Below, piece by piece: positions 35,957-45,931 of a stretch of 64,000 nt of DNA. The position numbers and the translations under genes were made by a program. This DNA comes from Deuterostichococcus epilithicus (lineage: Eukaryota > Chlorophyta > Trebouxiophyceae > Prasiolales > Stichococcaceae), in assembly GCA_033439295.1 (NCBI GenBank), contig JAVTLE010000014.1, positions 1,922,001 through 1,986,000 on the forward strand. Reading direction: 5' to 3'. A model generated the notes under the pieces. That model was not told where the DNA came from, did no database searches, and worked only from the letters and a program-made list of their open reading frames with translations. Positions within the stretch are counted from its first letter, which is position 1. Each line of letters opens with the position of its first letter.

Positions 35957-36675
35957 GCTGCTGCAGGGCGCAGAGCGTGCAGACTGCACCTCATGATAAC
36001 GAAGGTTGAAGCAGACCGCTGCGACAGGTCTGCTCGGAGATCCATGCGCTGGAGGCAAATCCTTGCAAGAGAGCTGCGTTGGGGAGATCACTGGTCTTTT
36101 GACCCGCACAAGGCGTGCGTTTGCTGCTGCGCGACACCCTGCCCAGCCTGCGGTGGCTGCGGCCCTGCAAACGACCGCAGCCTGAGGCGGCTTGTGTAAT
36201 GACAGGTTGGGAATGGCGGCTGAAGGTCGACCTGGGCTTTGTGTCGGACAGTCGGAGTTCGTGAAATGTGCAGGGTTTGCGTTCCACAGCGGGATTGCTC
36301 AGCAGATCGCATCGCGCAGATTGCGCAAGCTTGACGCTTGCTGCGTTTCACGCTTCACGAGTTTGTGAAGAAACTTTTGCACTGCGGCAGCCGGGCCGCG
36401 CTTCAAGGCCGAACATCCCAATTTGTCAGCAATGCAGCTGACGAGTCCGTTTGAATAATCGGCCGCGGAGGCGCGTGCAGGCAGCGCTGCTCGAGCCTTT
36501 TGAAGAAACTACGCTGGATCGGGCCGGCTGCGCCCTCTGGCAGTCGCGATCGGCATCACACTGGATGCCTGTTCACCGATCGTCATACCTGCCGCTGACA
36601 GCCTTCGAAAGGATGCATCTGTCCCGGTGATCGGGAAGGAATAAGAGCGAACAAAACGTCACGTACAAGGTGTCC
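35957..36675. promoter_or_regulatory. Divergent promoter region, 719 bp
   Basis: Lies between the GNAT-like start (-) and the PAN3 start (+). No exon is supported. The sequence is mixed composition without clear repeats. Confidence 0.45.
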
Positions 36676-39600
36676 ATGGTGGAATCACAGTCGAGCGGGG
36701 GCATGGCCCCCAACGTCCCGCGCTCGGCATCCTTCAAAGTGGACGCGCAGCCCTTTGTACCCGGCGGATCCTCAGGCAGGGGCGCAGTGGACGCCAGGCC
36801 TTTCGTGCCATCCTCTGCGGCAGCGGGACCGAGTCGAGCGGGCAGCCTCGCCACGGACGCGGCGCCGTTTGTGCCAGGCGAGCATCGTCCTGCATGCGGA
36901 CGCAGCTGGCAGCGCAGCAGCCTGCACTGCTATGCGCCAAATCACCGTGGATAGCACACATTATCATGTCGAACTGAAGATCGGGCTGTGACAGTGACGC
37001 TTGGGCGCTGATCACGAAGTGCTGCTGCAGGCGGTGGTGCATCCAGGAGTTCGTCGCAGCATGCTGTCGGCGCCGCAGCATTCATGTCGCAAGGCAGCCA
37101 GGGCCTGAGCATGTCGTCCGCGGCGCCTGCGTTTGTCCCGAGATCCGGCCAGCAGGCTCCAGGTGGGCTCCAGCTCCAGCAGGCGCATCTGACACTTCCT
37201 GTGCACGAGCTGGCCGGAGCTGCATCTGATGCCATGTGTTCGTGCCCGCAGTGAACGGCGGATTTGGCGCCACATCGGAGTCGCTACGGGCGCTCCAGGC
37301 GTCGCTGCTGCCAGACATGGGCCTGCCTGGCGGCGATGATCTGCTGGGTGAGAGCCGAGGTTGTGCAGGCGATCGGCCTCAGCTTCTGGTGATCCTGCTT
37401 GCCTTTGTTGGTACACATTGCAAGTTCCGCCACATTGGCGAGGCTCCTTCCGGCATTCGTGCCGCAGGCATGACGGCGCACACGCCAGAGGCAGCAGGGC
37501 GGGCTGCCCCGCCGCAGGGGCAGCTGCTGCCGTTTGGTCTGGACAGCATCCGCCGCAGCGCCTCCGCTGGCCCCCGATCCGCCTCGCCGACTCCCACGTG
37601 CGCAGTCCTATTGGGCCGATGAGCTTGTTATCGATCCTGACTGCTGCTCTGCTGCGCCCTTCAGCATTGCTTGCTCTGCAATCTGATGCCTTGATTGCAT
37701 GCCGTCTGCTGCAATTGAGCCAAGCCGACATGCGCTGCAGGAGCTTTGCCAGCTTGGGCGCGGCGCTGCAGCAGCGGGGCTTCGTGCGGGGCCGCGGTAG
37801 CGGCGGCCTGGGGGGGTATGGCGGGCGCGGCGGCGGCGGCGACGACTTTGGGCGGGGGCGCGGCGGCAGGGGCCCAGGCAGGGGCCGCGGCCGAGGTGCT
37901 GTGTGCCGTTCCGTGGCTGCTTTGCATGTGCAGTTTACAAGTCGTGCATCCCCACTGCCTGTCAACGGCTCGACACCATGTCACAACCTGCGCCACGAGT
38001 CGATGCTGTGCTGGGCAGAGCGACTTGCGGTGTGAGCTGGGCCTGTCCGAATGCTACTGCAAGTGAAACCGACAGTTGGCGCTGCAGGCAGTGCGCACGC
38101 GGCGGGGATGGAGGCAGATGCCGCGCGGCAGGCAATGGGCTCGCGTTTCGTGGCGGAGCCGCTGCGCACGGAGCTGCAGCAGCGCGCCTATGCGGTCGCC
38201 GCCCAGCTGGACCCTGAGTCCCAGGCTCAGGTGCAGCCTTGAAGATGATGTCTGCATGCCTTGGCAGGGAGCCCGTGACGCGTCGCATGAGGGCAGGCAG
38301 GACATGCATGCGCCTTTCTTGCGCATGCGCCACAAAGCAAGGCTCAGCTTTAGCAGGGGACAGCGCAACAGCGCGCTCTTAATAATATCGCCACGAGCAG
38401 GGTCACGGTACGACGTGACTGTTTTGCCTTGATCGCAGCTGGGCATCCCGCCCAGCATCCAGCACTTCCACAGCATCTACCCGCTGGAGCCGGCGGCCGG
38501 CGGTGGTGAGGCCCCCGCATTTGGCATGCGCAGCCAGGTGCTCAAGGGCATCTCAGGCCGCACCGGCGCACCCTTCGCCCTGCGCCGCCTCAGCCCCCAA
38601 CAGGTGCTGCACTCGTCTGACACAGTCGATGCGCCAGGGCTGCCACTTCTCGGTGCCGCATGACTCTGATCACCCCCAAGGCATGAACTGTGACCTGTGT
38701 AACGAGAAGCTCATGTCCCATTCAGCACCCGAAAACCCCTGGTGTCTGCTGTCGCGCTGCACCTCCAGTTGTTGACTGCCTCGGCATGTTCTGCATCGCT
38801 CTGTACGCTCTGCTCAGAGTCTGCTGCGTGGTTTTCTCGGTGCGCAGTGCCCCCTGGAATGCAGCCGGCTGACCGATTCGCACGCTGCACACGAAGTACC
38901 CGACTGACTTGGGGTCAGAAGCATGATTCTGCAAAGACCTTATCGTTGTGTCACCTCCGGCGTGCAGCTGGTGCCGACGGGCGACATGCTGGCGGCAGCG
39001 CAGGAGGCAGTGGAGGCCTGGTCCGCTGTGGCGCAGCAGCCCAACCTCATCGTGCTGCGCTCTGCCTTCGTCAGCAGCGAGGTGGAGGGCGCGCCGGCCC
39101 TCTTCCTCGTCCACGACCTGCACCCCGGGGCGGTGCGCGGCATGATCAGGGTTTTCGGGGCGGCCCCTCACTGCGTGCGTCCCTCGGCACAGCTGGGCGG
39201 CCCGGGCACAGTCAGGCGGCTCCTTCACGAGCTGGCCAGTCGCAGCATCGAGGGTGGGGAGCGCCGCTGTGCGTGGTCGGCGCCCCTCTCGGGCCGGCGG
39301 CGCCCACACCTCGGCTCATGCATCCGCGCAGGTGTCGCTCAAGCAGGCGCACCTGCAGCCGACGGCGACGGCGACGGGGCTGGTGCAGAGCCACGCGCCG
39401 AGTGAGGAGGTGCTGTGGGCATACCTGGTGCAGCTCACCTCGGGGCTGCGCGCGGTGCACAGCGCCGACCTCGTGTGCCACCGCACCTGCCTCCACCCCA
39501 GCAAGGTGCGTCCAAGGCGGGGCCCCGTCGCCGCTGCGACGCTACCGGCTCAGCAGCGCACTGCAGCGAGGCTTGTTGCAGCTGGACATGCTCCTCGCAA

Positions 39601-41305
39601 GGCAGCATCGGCGATGGCATGGTCCTCACCAGCTGTGCAAAAGCGCCGCAGGCGCCTGCATGCTTTGTGCTCGGTGACACAAAGGAGATGTGTTCGCTGT
39701 GCGAGCAAGGAAGCTTGGTCGTTGTGCGGGCAGGTGCTGCTGACGAGCTCGGGGCGTGTGCGCATCGGGTCGCTGGGCGCAGCGGACGCGCTCGGCTCGC
39801 CGCCCGGCAGCAGGGAGGAGCTGCAGCAGCAGCAGCGCGACGACCTCGCGGTCAGTGGACACTAATTACTGACGACCTGCTCTTGGGCGCCCTGCGCCGT
39901 AGTAACCCCAGCTGTGTCGCGCTGCCGCTGCCTGCATTCCAATTATGGCTTGCCTGGACCTCACGTCCGGTGGTCCTGACACTTCTGATTGTGACTGGCT
40001 GCCAGGCGCTGGGGCAGCTGCTGCTGACGCTGACGTGCACCGGGTCGGGGCTGCGGCCGAGCCTGGAGAACTGCATGGCGCACTACTCCATGGACCTCAC
40101 CCGCATCATCACCGCCCTGCTCGCCTCCCCCGAAGGTGGGTGGCAATCGCGCTTGAACGGCTGTGACCTGGGCTGCGGCCGCCCCCAAGCACCGCAACAG
40201 CTCCATCCTATGCCAGGCAGCAATAAAAGCCCTCGTTACAGCCTGAACCTGCCATAGCATCTCAGGGTGGCGCCCCCCAAAAACGGCAGCGGTCCACTCT
40301 GCCGTCTTTTTATTGAGTGTGGCTGCCAGTGAGGAGTGCAACCCTCAAAGGGAGCTCGCCATGTCGCGTGCCCCGGCAGGCGGCGGCCTGGGCAGCTGGC
40401 GCGGCCTGGCGGCGGCGCTGGGCGAGCGCCTGTTCATGGGGCTGGACGCGAGCCAGCTGTACGCGGACGCACTCATGGGCGAGCTGGGTGCGGAGGTGGA
40501 GAACGGGCGCCTGCTGCGCCTGGTGTGCCGCCTGTCTGCCATCACGGAGCGCCCCGAGCACGAGGGCGACCCCCAGTGGTCCGAGACCGGTGCGGTTGCC
40601 GCTCTGTTCCGCGAGCCCGACTTGTGCAACCTGACGACGCACCACAGGCGGCCTCACGGGTCCGGGGCACCCTCCACAAGGCGATTCTCGATCTGCGGCT
40701 GGTCGCAGCTGGAAGCGGACTGGTGCGCGGTCTGCCATTCAGCCTTGACCGACATCACGCCTGCCAGGAAGCACCCTCTGTTTGCCACTCACCGCGCTTC
40801 CTGCATCCCGACGCGCAGGCGACAGGTACCTGCTGAAGCTGTTCCGGGACTTCGTGTTCCACCAGATGGACGAGGAGGGGCGCCCCATCCTGGACTGGGG
40901 CCACACCATCGAGGCCCTCAACAAGCTGGACGCCGGCGTCCCCGAACAGGCGCGTACAGATGTCACATCACAGCAAACAGCTGTGCTTGCTTCACCTGAC
41001 GCAGGCGAGCTTTGGCAGCAGACGCATACCTGATGTCCTCTCACCATCATCATGGCTCTGCTGCTCGTGCACGGCTGCAGTAGGGTGTGCTCCTGCCTCG
41101 TGCACTATACCCTCCTGCATTCCACCGCGGTATCCCCCAGCATTCCCAATGGCGAGAGGATCTGGCCCATGCTGTCTGCGGCGCGCAGGTGCTGCTGCTG
41201 AGCCGGGACGAGATGTCCATGCTGGTGGTGTCCTACGCCGACATTGCGCGCTGCCTCAAGGCGGCGTACGGCGAGCTGCAGGCTCGCAGCGGTGCCCCCC
41301 GCTGA
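36676..41305 (+). CDS. PAN3: PAN3, regulatory subunit of the PAN2-PAN3 poly(A) nuclease
   Basis: Exons: 36676-36877, 37031-37162, 37252-37347, 37468-37597, 37741-37895, 38088-38230, 38439-38603, 38968-39132, 39332-39505, 39734-39850, 40006-40135, 40380-40589, 40819-40949, 41189-41305; 688 aa with all phases closed. The N-terminus has four A-x-x-F-V-P PAM2-like motifs (Phe 27, 43, 65, 102) that should bind poly(A)-binding protein, then an RGG/Gly-rich segment. The pseudokinase domain includes IQHFHSIYPLEPAA, LIVLRSAFVSSE, ADLVCHRTCLHPSK (no catalytic HRD) and VLLTSSGRVRIGSLG. The C-terminal coiled and knob domains read EVENGRLLRLVCRLSAITER, DRYLLKLFRDFVFHQMDEEG, LNKLDAGVPEQ and RDEMSMLVVSYADIARC, which dock PAN2. 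Introns 1 (36878) and 13 (40950) start with GC. Intron 3 is 120 nt and open in frame. Confidence 0.93.
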
Positions 41306-41590
41306 TGCACCGGCGCCGGCCAGCTCAAGAGGCCGGCGCCTCTGGTGATGTCCCCGACAGGGCATGAGGCTCACGCGCAGCACGTCCTCGCTGCTGTTGC
41401 AGGTGATCTCCTGAACCAGTGAGACAACGGGAGCCCCCTTGTGCCAGTTGTGTAGATGGCGCTTCCCACAGGCAGACGAGTGACCTCAGTCCTGGTGATA
41501 CACCATTCGAGACACAACATCTGCAGATGCCGCTTATCTCAGCTAGTTCTACCATTGGAAATTACAGGGGATTGGTGTTGCCTTCCACGT

Positions 41591-41595
41591 TGTAA
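41591..41595 (+). promoter_or_regulatory. TGTAA poly(A) signal, PAN3
   Basis: TGTAA, 286 nt after the PAN3 stop and just before the CTG repeat. Confidence 0.35.
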
Positions 41596-41628
41596 ACTCT
41601 CTCCGAGCATGCTGCTCTTCTTGTCCAC

Positions 41629-41630
<2 letters not shown>

Positions 41631-41678
<48 letters not shown>
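41631..41678. repeat. (CTG)16 / (CAG)16 microsatellite, non-coding
   Basis: Sixteen uninterrupted CTG units on the + strand, in the PAN3 3' flank. The neighbouring short ORFs are products of the repeat, not genes. Confidence 0.95.
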
Positions 41679-41679
<1 letters not shown>

Positions 41680-42202
41680 AGTGCTGTTGCTGCGAAGAAT
41701 AGCAGCAAATGGCCTGATGCCGCCAGGTTTCTGTTCTCAAATTTGATGAAGCGGAGCGCTGCCATTGGTTACACCGCTGCGCAACATGCCCCAGAATAGC
41801 ATTGCTTCAGTCCTTTCGGCAGACTCTCAGCTTTGCTCTTCCCAGCAGCACATCCCAGACCCAGCAAAGCATGAATTGGCTTGAACCCCCGAAGTGATAC
41901 ATACTTATGGATGCGGCGGTGAGGCGCGGCAGTGCTTTGGCACAGTGGAGCGAGAAAGGCTGAGGGTCCTAACTTGGGTCGTTGCGTGCACAAAGCCTGG
42001 TATGCAAAGCACTGAAAGTGGGTAAGCTTTGCCTCGAAGCATTTACCTCGAAGCATTTGGCGTTGACGGCAGCGCCGCTCCAGTAACTATGTCAGCCATC
42101 CCTACTGGTTACTGTCCTGCACAAAACTTACTGCGAACACCTTCACCAGTGTTGAGAACCGATGTAGATGTCGGCCACATGGGAGCCATAATGGTGAGTG
42201 TC

Positions 42203-42208
42203 AAAAAA
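42203..42208 (-). terminator. Pol III T-run terminator of tRNA-Cys
   Basis: Six A on +, read as TTTTTT on the minus strand, 15 nt after the tRNA 3' end. Confidence 0.75.
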
Positions 42209-42222
42209 CGATATTGAAACGC

Positions 42223-42294
42223 AGGGCCCACGCGGAGTTGAACCACGGACCTGTCGATCTGCAGTCGACCGCTCTACCACTGAGCTATAGACCC
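42223..42294 (-). tRNA. tRNA-Cys(GCA)
   Basis: The 72-nt cloverleaf starts GGGTCTATAGCTCAGTGGTA on the minus strand. Acceptor stem GGGTCTA/TGGGCCC (two G-U pairs), D arm GCTC/GAGC, anticodon stem GTCGA/TCGAC with loop CTGCAGA (anticodon GCA at 42262-42260), T stem CGTGG/CCGCG with loop TTCAACT. Discriminator T, no intron, CCA not encoded. The sequence is close to plant cytosolic tRNA-Cys. Confidence 0.96.
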
Positions 42295-42674
42295 ATCGCT
42301 TTGTCCAACACCGCCGGATCAGCGGTCCCTAAAATGCAAGACCCGCTGCTACGCCGCCGCTGCAGGGCAGGCATGTTGCGCAAGTGTGCTGTTGGCTTAG
42401 CGTTCCTGAGCCAGCCATTGCGAGTCTGTGATTCGAGCTTGCTCTCATCTGCGCAAGCGGTCAGCACGCGAAAGTCAGCCGGCTGCTCTAGTCAGCGTGT
42501 GCACCAGCTCGGTTCTGACCCTTTGGCAGGGCCTTGCAAGGCCTCACGGACGGCAACTGCTTCATTGACACGCACAAAAGGACACGAACTGTTGTTCTGG
42601 TAGAAGGCGCGTCCACAGCTTGCAGCGAGCGGATTCCACGTCCACGTCGCATTGAGCAGCAAACCCAGCTCCGG
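42295..42674. promoter_or_regulatory. Region between the tRNA 5' end and the LEO1 start, 380 bp
   Basis: The tRNA (-) and LEO1 (+) diverge here. A plus-strand ORF runs open into LEO1 (from 42534), so an upstream in-frame start is possible. MSDSDDNVDKLFE at 42675 fits the acidic LEO1 N-terminus best. Confidence 0.45.
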
Positions 42675-45496
42675 ATGTCGGACTCGGACGACAACGTCGA
42701 CAAGCTCTTCGAATCATCAGAAGAGGAGGATGCAGGACCTCAGCAACGTTCGCAAGATCCTCCAACAGCAGCAGAGCCCGACCAGGCCAGGGAGTCTGAT
42801 GGCGACGACGCGGATGCAGGCCCATCGAATCAGGCAGCCACACCAGCTTCGAACGCCAACAGGTCAGAGTTCTCCTTTGTCGACGCGAACCTGCCTGACA
42901 CTGTGCCTGCTGGATTGACATACACTCTTCATGTAGTTTATGTTTTTGAGTGTTTAAGAGGTGATTGCAACGTCGTCTGCAGGCGCATCGCGGACGAGGA
43001 GGAGGATGCAGAGGATTACGCCGAGCCAGAGCGCAACACAGCCTTGGAAGACGGGCCTCCAGAAGTTGAGCCTGGTCCGCCGCTGCACCTAGAGGGGCCC
43101 ATAGTTACGGGGCCCGACTCCAGCAGGATTCGCCTCGTGCGGGTGAGGCCCATTGCAGTTGAGTGTGAGACCAGCGAATCTACATTGCATCCCAGTCGCA
43201 GGTGTCTGTCCTGGATCTGCGGCTGTAACACGGTATTGTTGCCTCATCGTGAATGGTTTGTGTGCCTCTGCAACCCTGCAGGCGTCCAACATCCTGGGGG
43301 TGCAGTCAAAGCCGTTTTCGCCAGACACGCACGAGCTTGAGCAAGAGGAATACGAGGACACGGTGCGTCTGTTGCGCAGAATTATCCCATACAGCAAGCA
43401 TGCACCAGCACGAGACCATGTACATATTGTTAGGTGCCATGATGCCATCATGCAAGATGGATGCCCTGAATCAGCGAGTTCCTGATTGAGGAGGCGTGTG
43501 CAGCATCTGAGCCCCATGTCGAGCTGCTGGCACGGCAGGCAACGGGGCAGATCAAGGTACGGCTGGCCAATGCGATCCGCTGGCGGAACGTGCAGCAGCC
43601 CGACGGCAGCACGACGCGTGAGAGCAACGCACGATTTGTGCGCTGGTCGGATGGCAGCCTCCAGGTGATGATCAAGAGGCTCTTGCGAAGCCGCACGCTG
43701 TGTATCTTCAATGCAGTGCTCTGCATGGGCAAACTCCCTCTGGGCGCTTTTCCTTCATGCATCTCTTGCCTACAGCATAAAGGACGCCAGGCTTGCTGGG
43801 CCACTGAGCAGCCGCAGGACCCAAGCGTGTGCACACGACTGTGCAGACAGTCGCAGAACCGGGTCTGGCGCTGCCGTGCAGCTGCTGGTGGGGGACGAGG
43901 TTCTGGACGTGGCGGAGACGGACGTGAGTGGCGACCACCACTTCATGTACGTCCGCCACCGCGGCTTCATCCATGTGAGACCCTCGGAAGGCGGTCCCCT
44001 TCTGTTGACCCGGCAACCCAGCGCGCAAGGTTCCGAGCCACACCTTGGCCTCGGCAATGGGGCCGTCGGCAGCCATGCCTACCCGGTTCGAACACTGCGA
44101 ACAGTGCCTGTGTGTTCCCTCTTCCCTGACAGCCGCCGCTGCTGGTGTCGCCCCCGCAGGCACAAGCGCAGCTGGCCACCCGCATGGCCTTCCGGCCGTC
44201 CAGCATCAAGAGCCGGGCGCACCGGCGGCTGACGGCGGTCATGGACAAGCGGCACGGCCTCAAGGGCGTGCGCGTGCAGGCGACCACCACCGTCATGGAC
44301 CCCACCCGCGAGAAGGCAGAGCGCGCGCGCGCCGAGGAGGCCCGCATCCGAGACAGGTGTGACCATAGTCCGACCTGCGAATACGACGATGTTGCACTGT
44401 GTCTTGGGGCTCCCTGTTCTGTGCGCGGCTCCTGGCCATTTGACTGTGTGCAGATCTGATGCGTTGGGTGTTGTCAGGGCGCCTGCTTTAGGGAAAGTAC
44501 TGCACGCGCGGGCGCTCCTGGCAGACAACGCTGGAAGTGGCCGCGTGGGGTGCGCCACAACTGTGCCGTCGAGACGCTCAAACGCTCAACCCAAAGCCCA
44601 CACTCCTGCGCACCTTGACGGTGGCAGGGAGGGGCTGGCGAAGCGGCAGGAGAAGGAGATGCGCAAATACACGCGGACGCCCATGTCGCGCGGCGGCGGC
44701 GGGGGCGGGCTGTCGGCGGCGTACCTGGAGGCGGCGGACGAGGAGGGGGAAGAGGACGAGGACTACGAGGAAGAGCCGGGGGTGTCGGCCAGCGAGCTCG
44801 CGCGTCGCGACCTGTCCCGCCCCCGCCCAGACGCCCGCGCCGAGGTGCCTGCCTGCCTGCCTGCCGGTCAGCTAGCCGGTTGCTGCCTGCTTCGTCAACG
44901 GCGTGGCGGCTGGCCGGCTGGGCATGCCGGGGCGCCTGCCGAGCACCGCGGCGCAGCACGTCAGACACGTTGAGCAAGCCGGAGGCGGGGGCCCTTGTGA
45001 AGCTGCTGCGGGAGTCGAACGGACTTGCACCAGCGGCTCAGTCGTTGGGGGTGTCGGTCGCATGCAGGCAGAGGCGGAGAGGCGGCTGGCAAGCGCCAAG
45101 CGCGGCGCCCCGCCCGGCTCCGGGCAGGTCGCAAAGCGCCAGCGCGCGGCGTACGACCTTGACGAGGTGATGAGGCGTCTCGGTCGACCTGCAAATCCTA
45201 TCGTCGTGATCGTCCTGGTGCCTTCCTGCACATTGTGAGCGGGCGTCCAGCCGGCCTGTCCTCCTCTTCCAGCGGCACACGCTGCCAGCAGCTCAGCCCA
45301 GCCCGCTTCTGCAGACTGACCGTGTACATGGCGGAGCTTTCGGATCTGCAATTGCTGAACCCTGCAGGACGAGGAGGGCGAGATGCAAGACTTCATCGTG
45401 GACGAGGACGAGGACGAGGAGGAGGAGGCAGTGGGAGCGGCGCGCAAGCCCGCCGCCCGCCGCCGCATGGCGCTCAGCGACGAGGACGACGACTGA
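42675..45496 (+). CDS. LEO1: LEO1, subunit of the PAF1 transcription elongation complex
   Basis: Exons: 42675-42862, 42983-43142, 43282-43362, 43479-43664, 43882-43974, 44160-44356, 44628-44844, 45068-45166, 45368-45496; 449 aa with phases closed. An acidic N-terminus (DSDDNVDKLFESSEEEDAG) precedes the LEO1 core: NILGVQSKPFSPDTHE, VRLANAIRWRNVQQPDGSTT, ARFVRWSDGSLQ, LLVGDEVLDVAETDV and FMYVRHRGFIHAQAQL, then MAFRPSSIKSRAHRRLT. A KRQEKEMRKYTRTPM segment and an acidic EGEEDEDYEEE/MALSDEDDD tail follow. PAF1C travels with RNA polymerase II and supports H2B ubiquitination and H3 methylation. Exon 4 starts after a GAG acceptor, the least certain junction. TGTAA at 45795. Confidence 0.92.
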
Positions 45497-45931
45497 GCGG
45501 CTGGTGGCTTTCCAGCACGGCGGCTCGTTGCCCAGCTGTGGTCCTGCCACTGTTGCCGGCGGTGTTGGGGCCGAGCGGCCGGCAGGAAACAGTGCGTGGT
45601 GACACACGACGCAGTCCTGAGAGACGTCCCACGTCGTTGCGAGCGCTGGATCGAAGCAGCAGGAACATGGGTACCAAACTTTATCATGCTGATGTGCGAA
45701 TATAAGAAGACACGTCACTGCCGCTGCTGTTGAGGAACCCACTACAGCGATTCACATTTCCTGCAAGTGCTGCAAGTGCCTACGGAGATGCGCCTGTAAA
45801 ATACCAAGCTAAACCAACCAGAGTCATGCACTTTTCTTGTTCCAGCGGAAGCTTTCGTGTGCTAAAGGCAGTGTCTAGCGGCCTGAGCCTGCCGATTGTG
45901 CTTGCTGATCTTGTGTTGGCAGCGGAGGCTG
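45497..45931. other. Intergenic between convergent genes, 435 bp
   Basis: LEO1 3' UTR with TGTAA at 45795-45799, then the 3' flank of the amidase. Nothing else recognised. Confidence 0.55.
45795..45799 (+). promoter_or_regulatory. TGTAA poly(A) signal, LEO1
   Basis: TGTAA, 299 nt after the LEO1 stop; no closer copy seen. Confidence 0.35.

Larger units (their letters stand above)
41306..42222. other. Intergenic with PAN3 3' UTR, a CTG microsatellite and small repeats
   Basis: TGTAA at 41591-41595 may end PAN3. (CTG)16 is at 41631-41678. A 13-bp direct repeat CCTCGAAGCATTT occurs at 42032-42044 and 42046-42058. No gene was seen before the tRNA. Confidence 0.5.

Noticed and set aside
37398-37440. 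THCKFRH as a CCCH zinc finger of PAN3
   Set aside because: Only the final C-x3-H is present; the two upstream Cys at CCCH spacing are missing, and the segment lies in an intron with good splice sites.
41456-41765. ORFs over the CTG repeat
   Set aside because: They consist mainly of the repeat translation and lie beyond the PAN3 stop.
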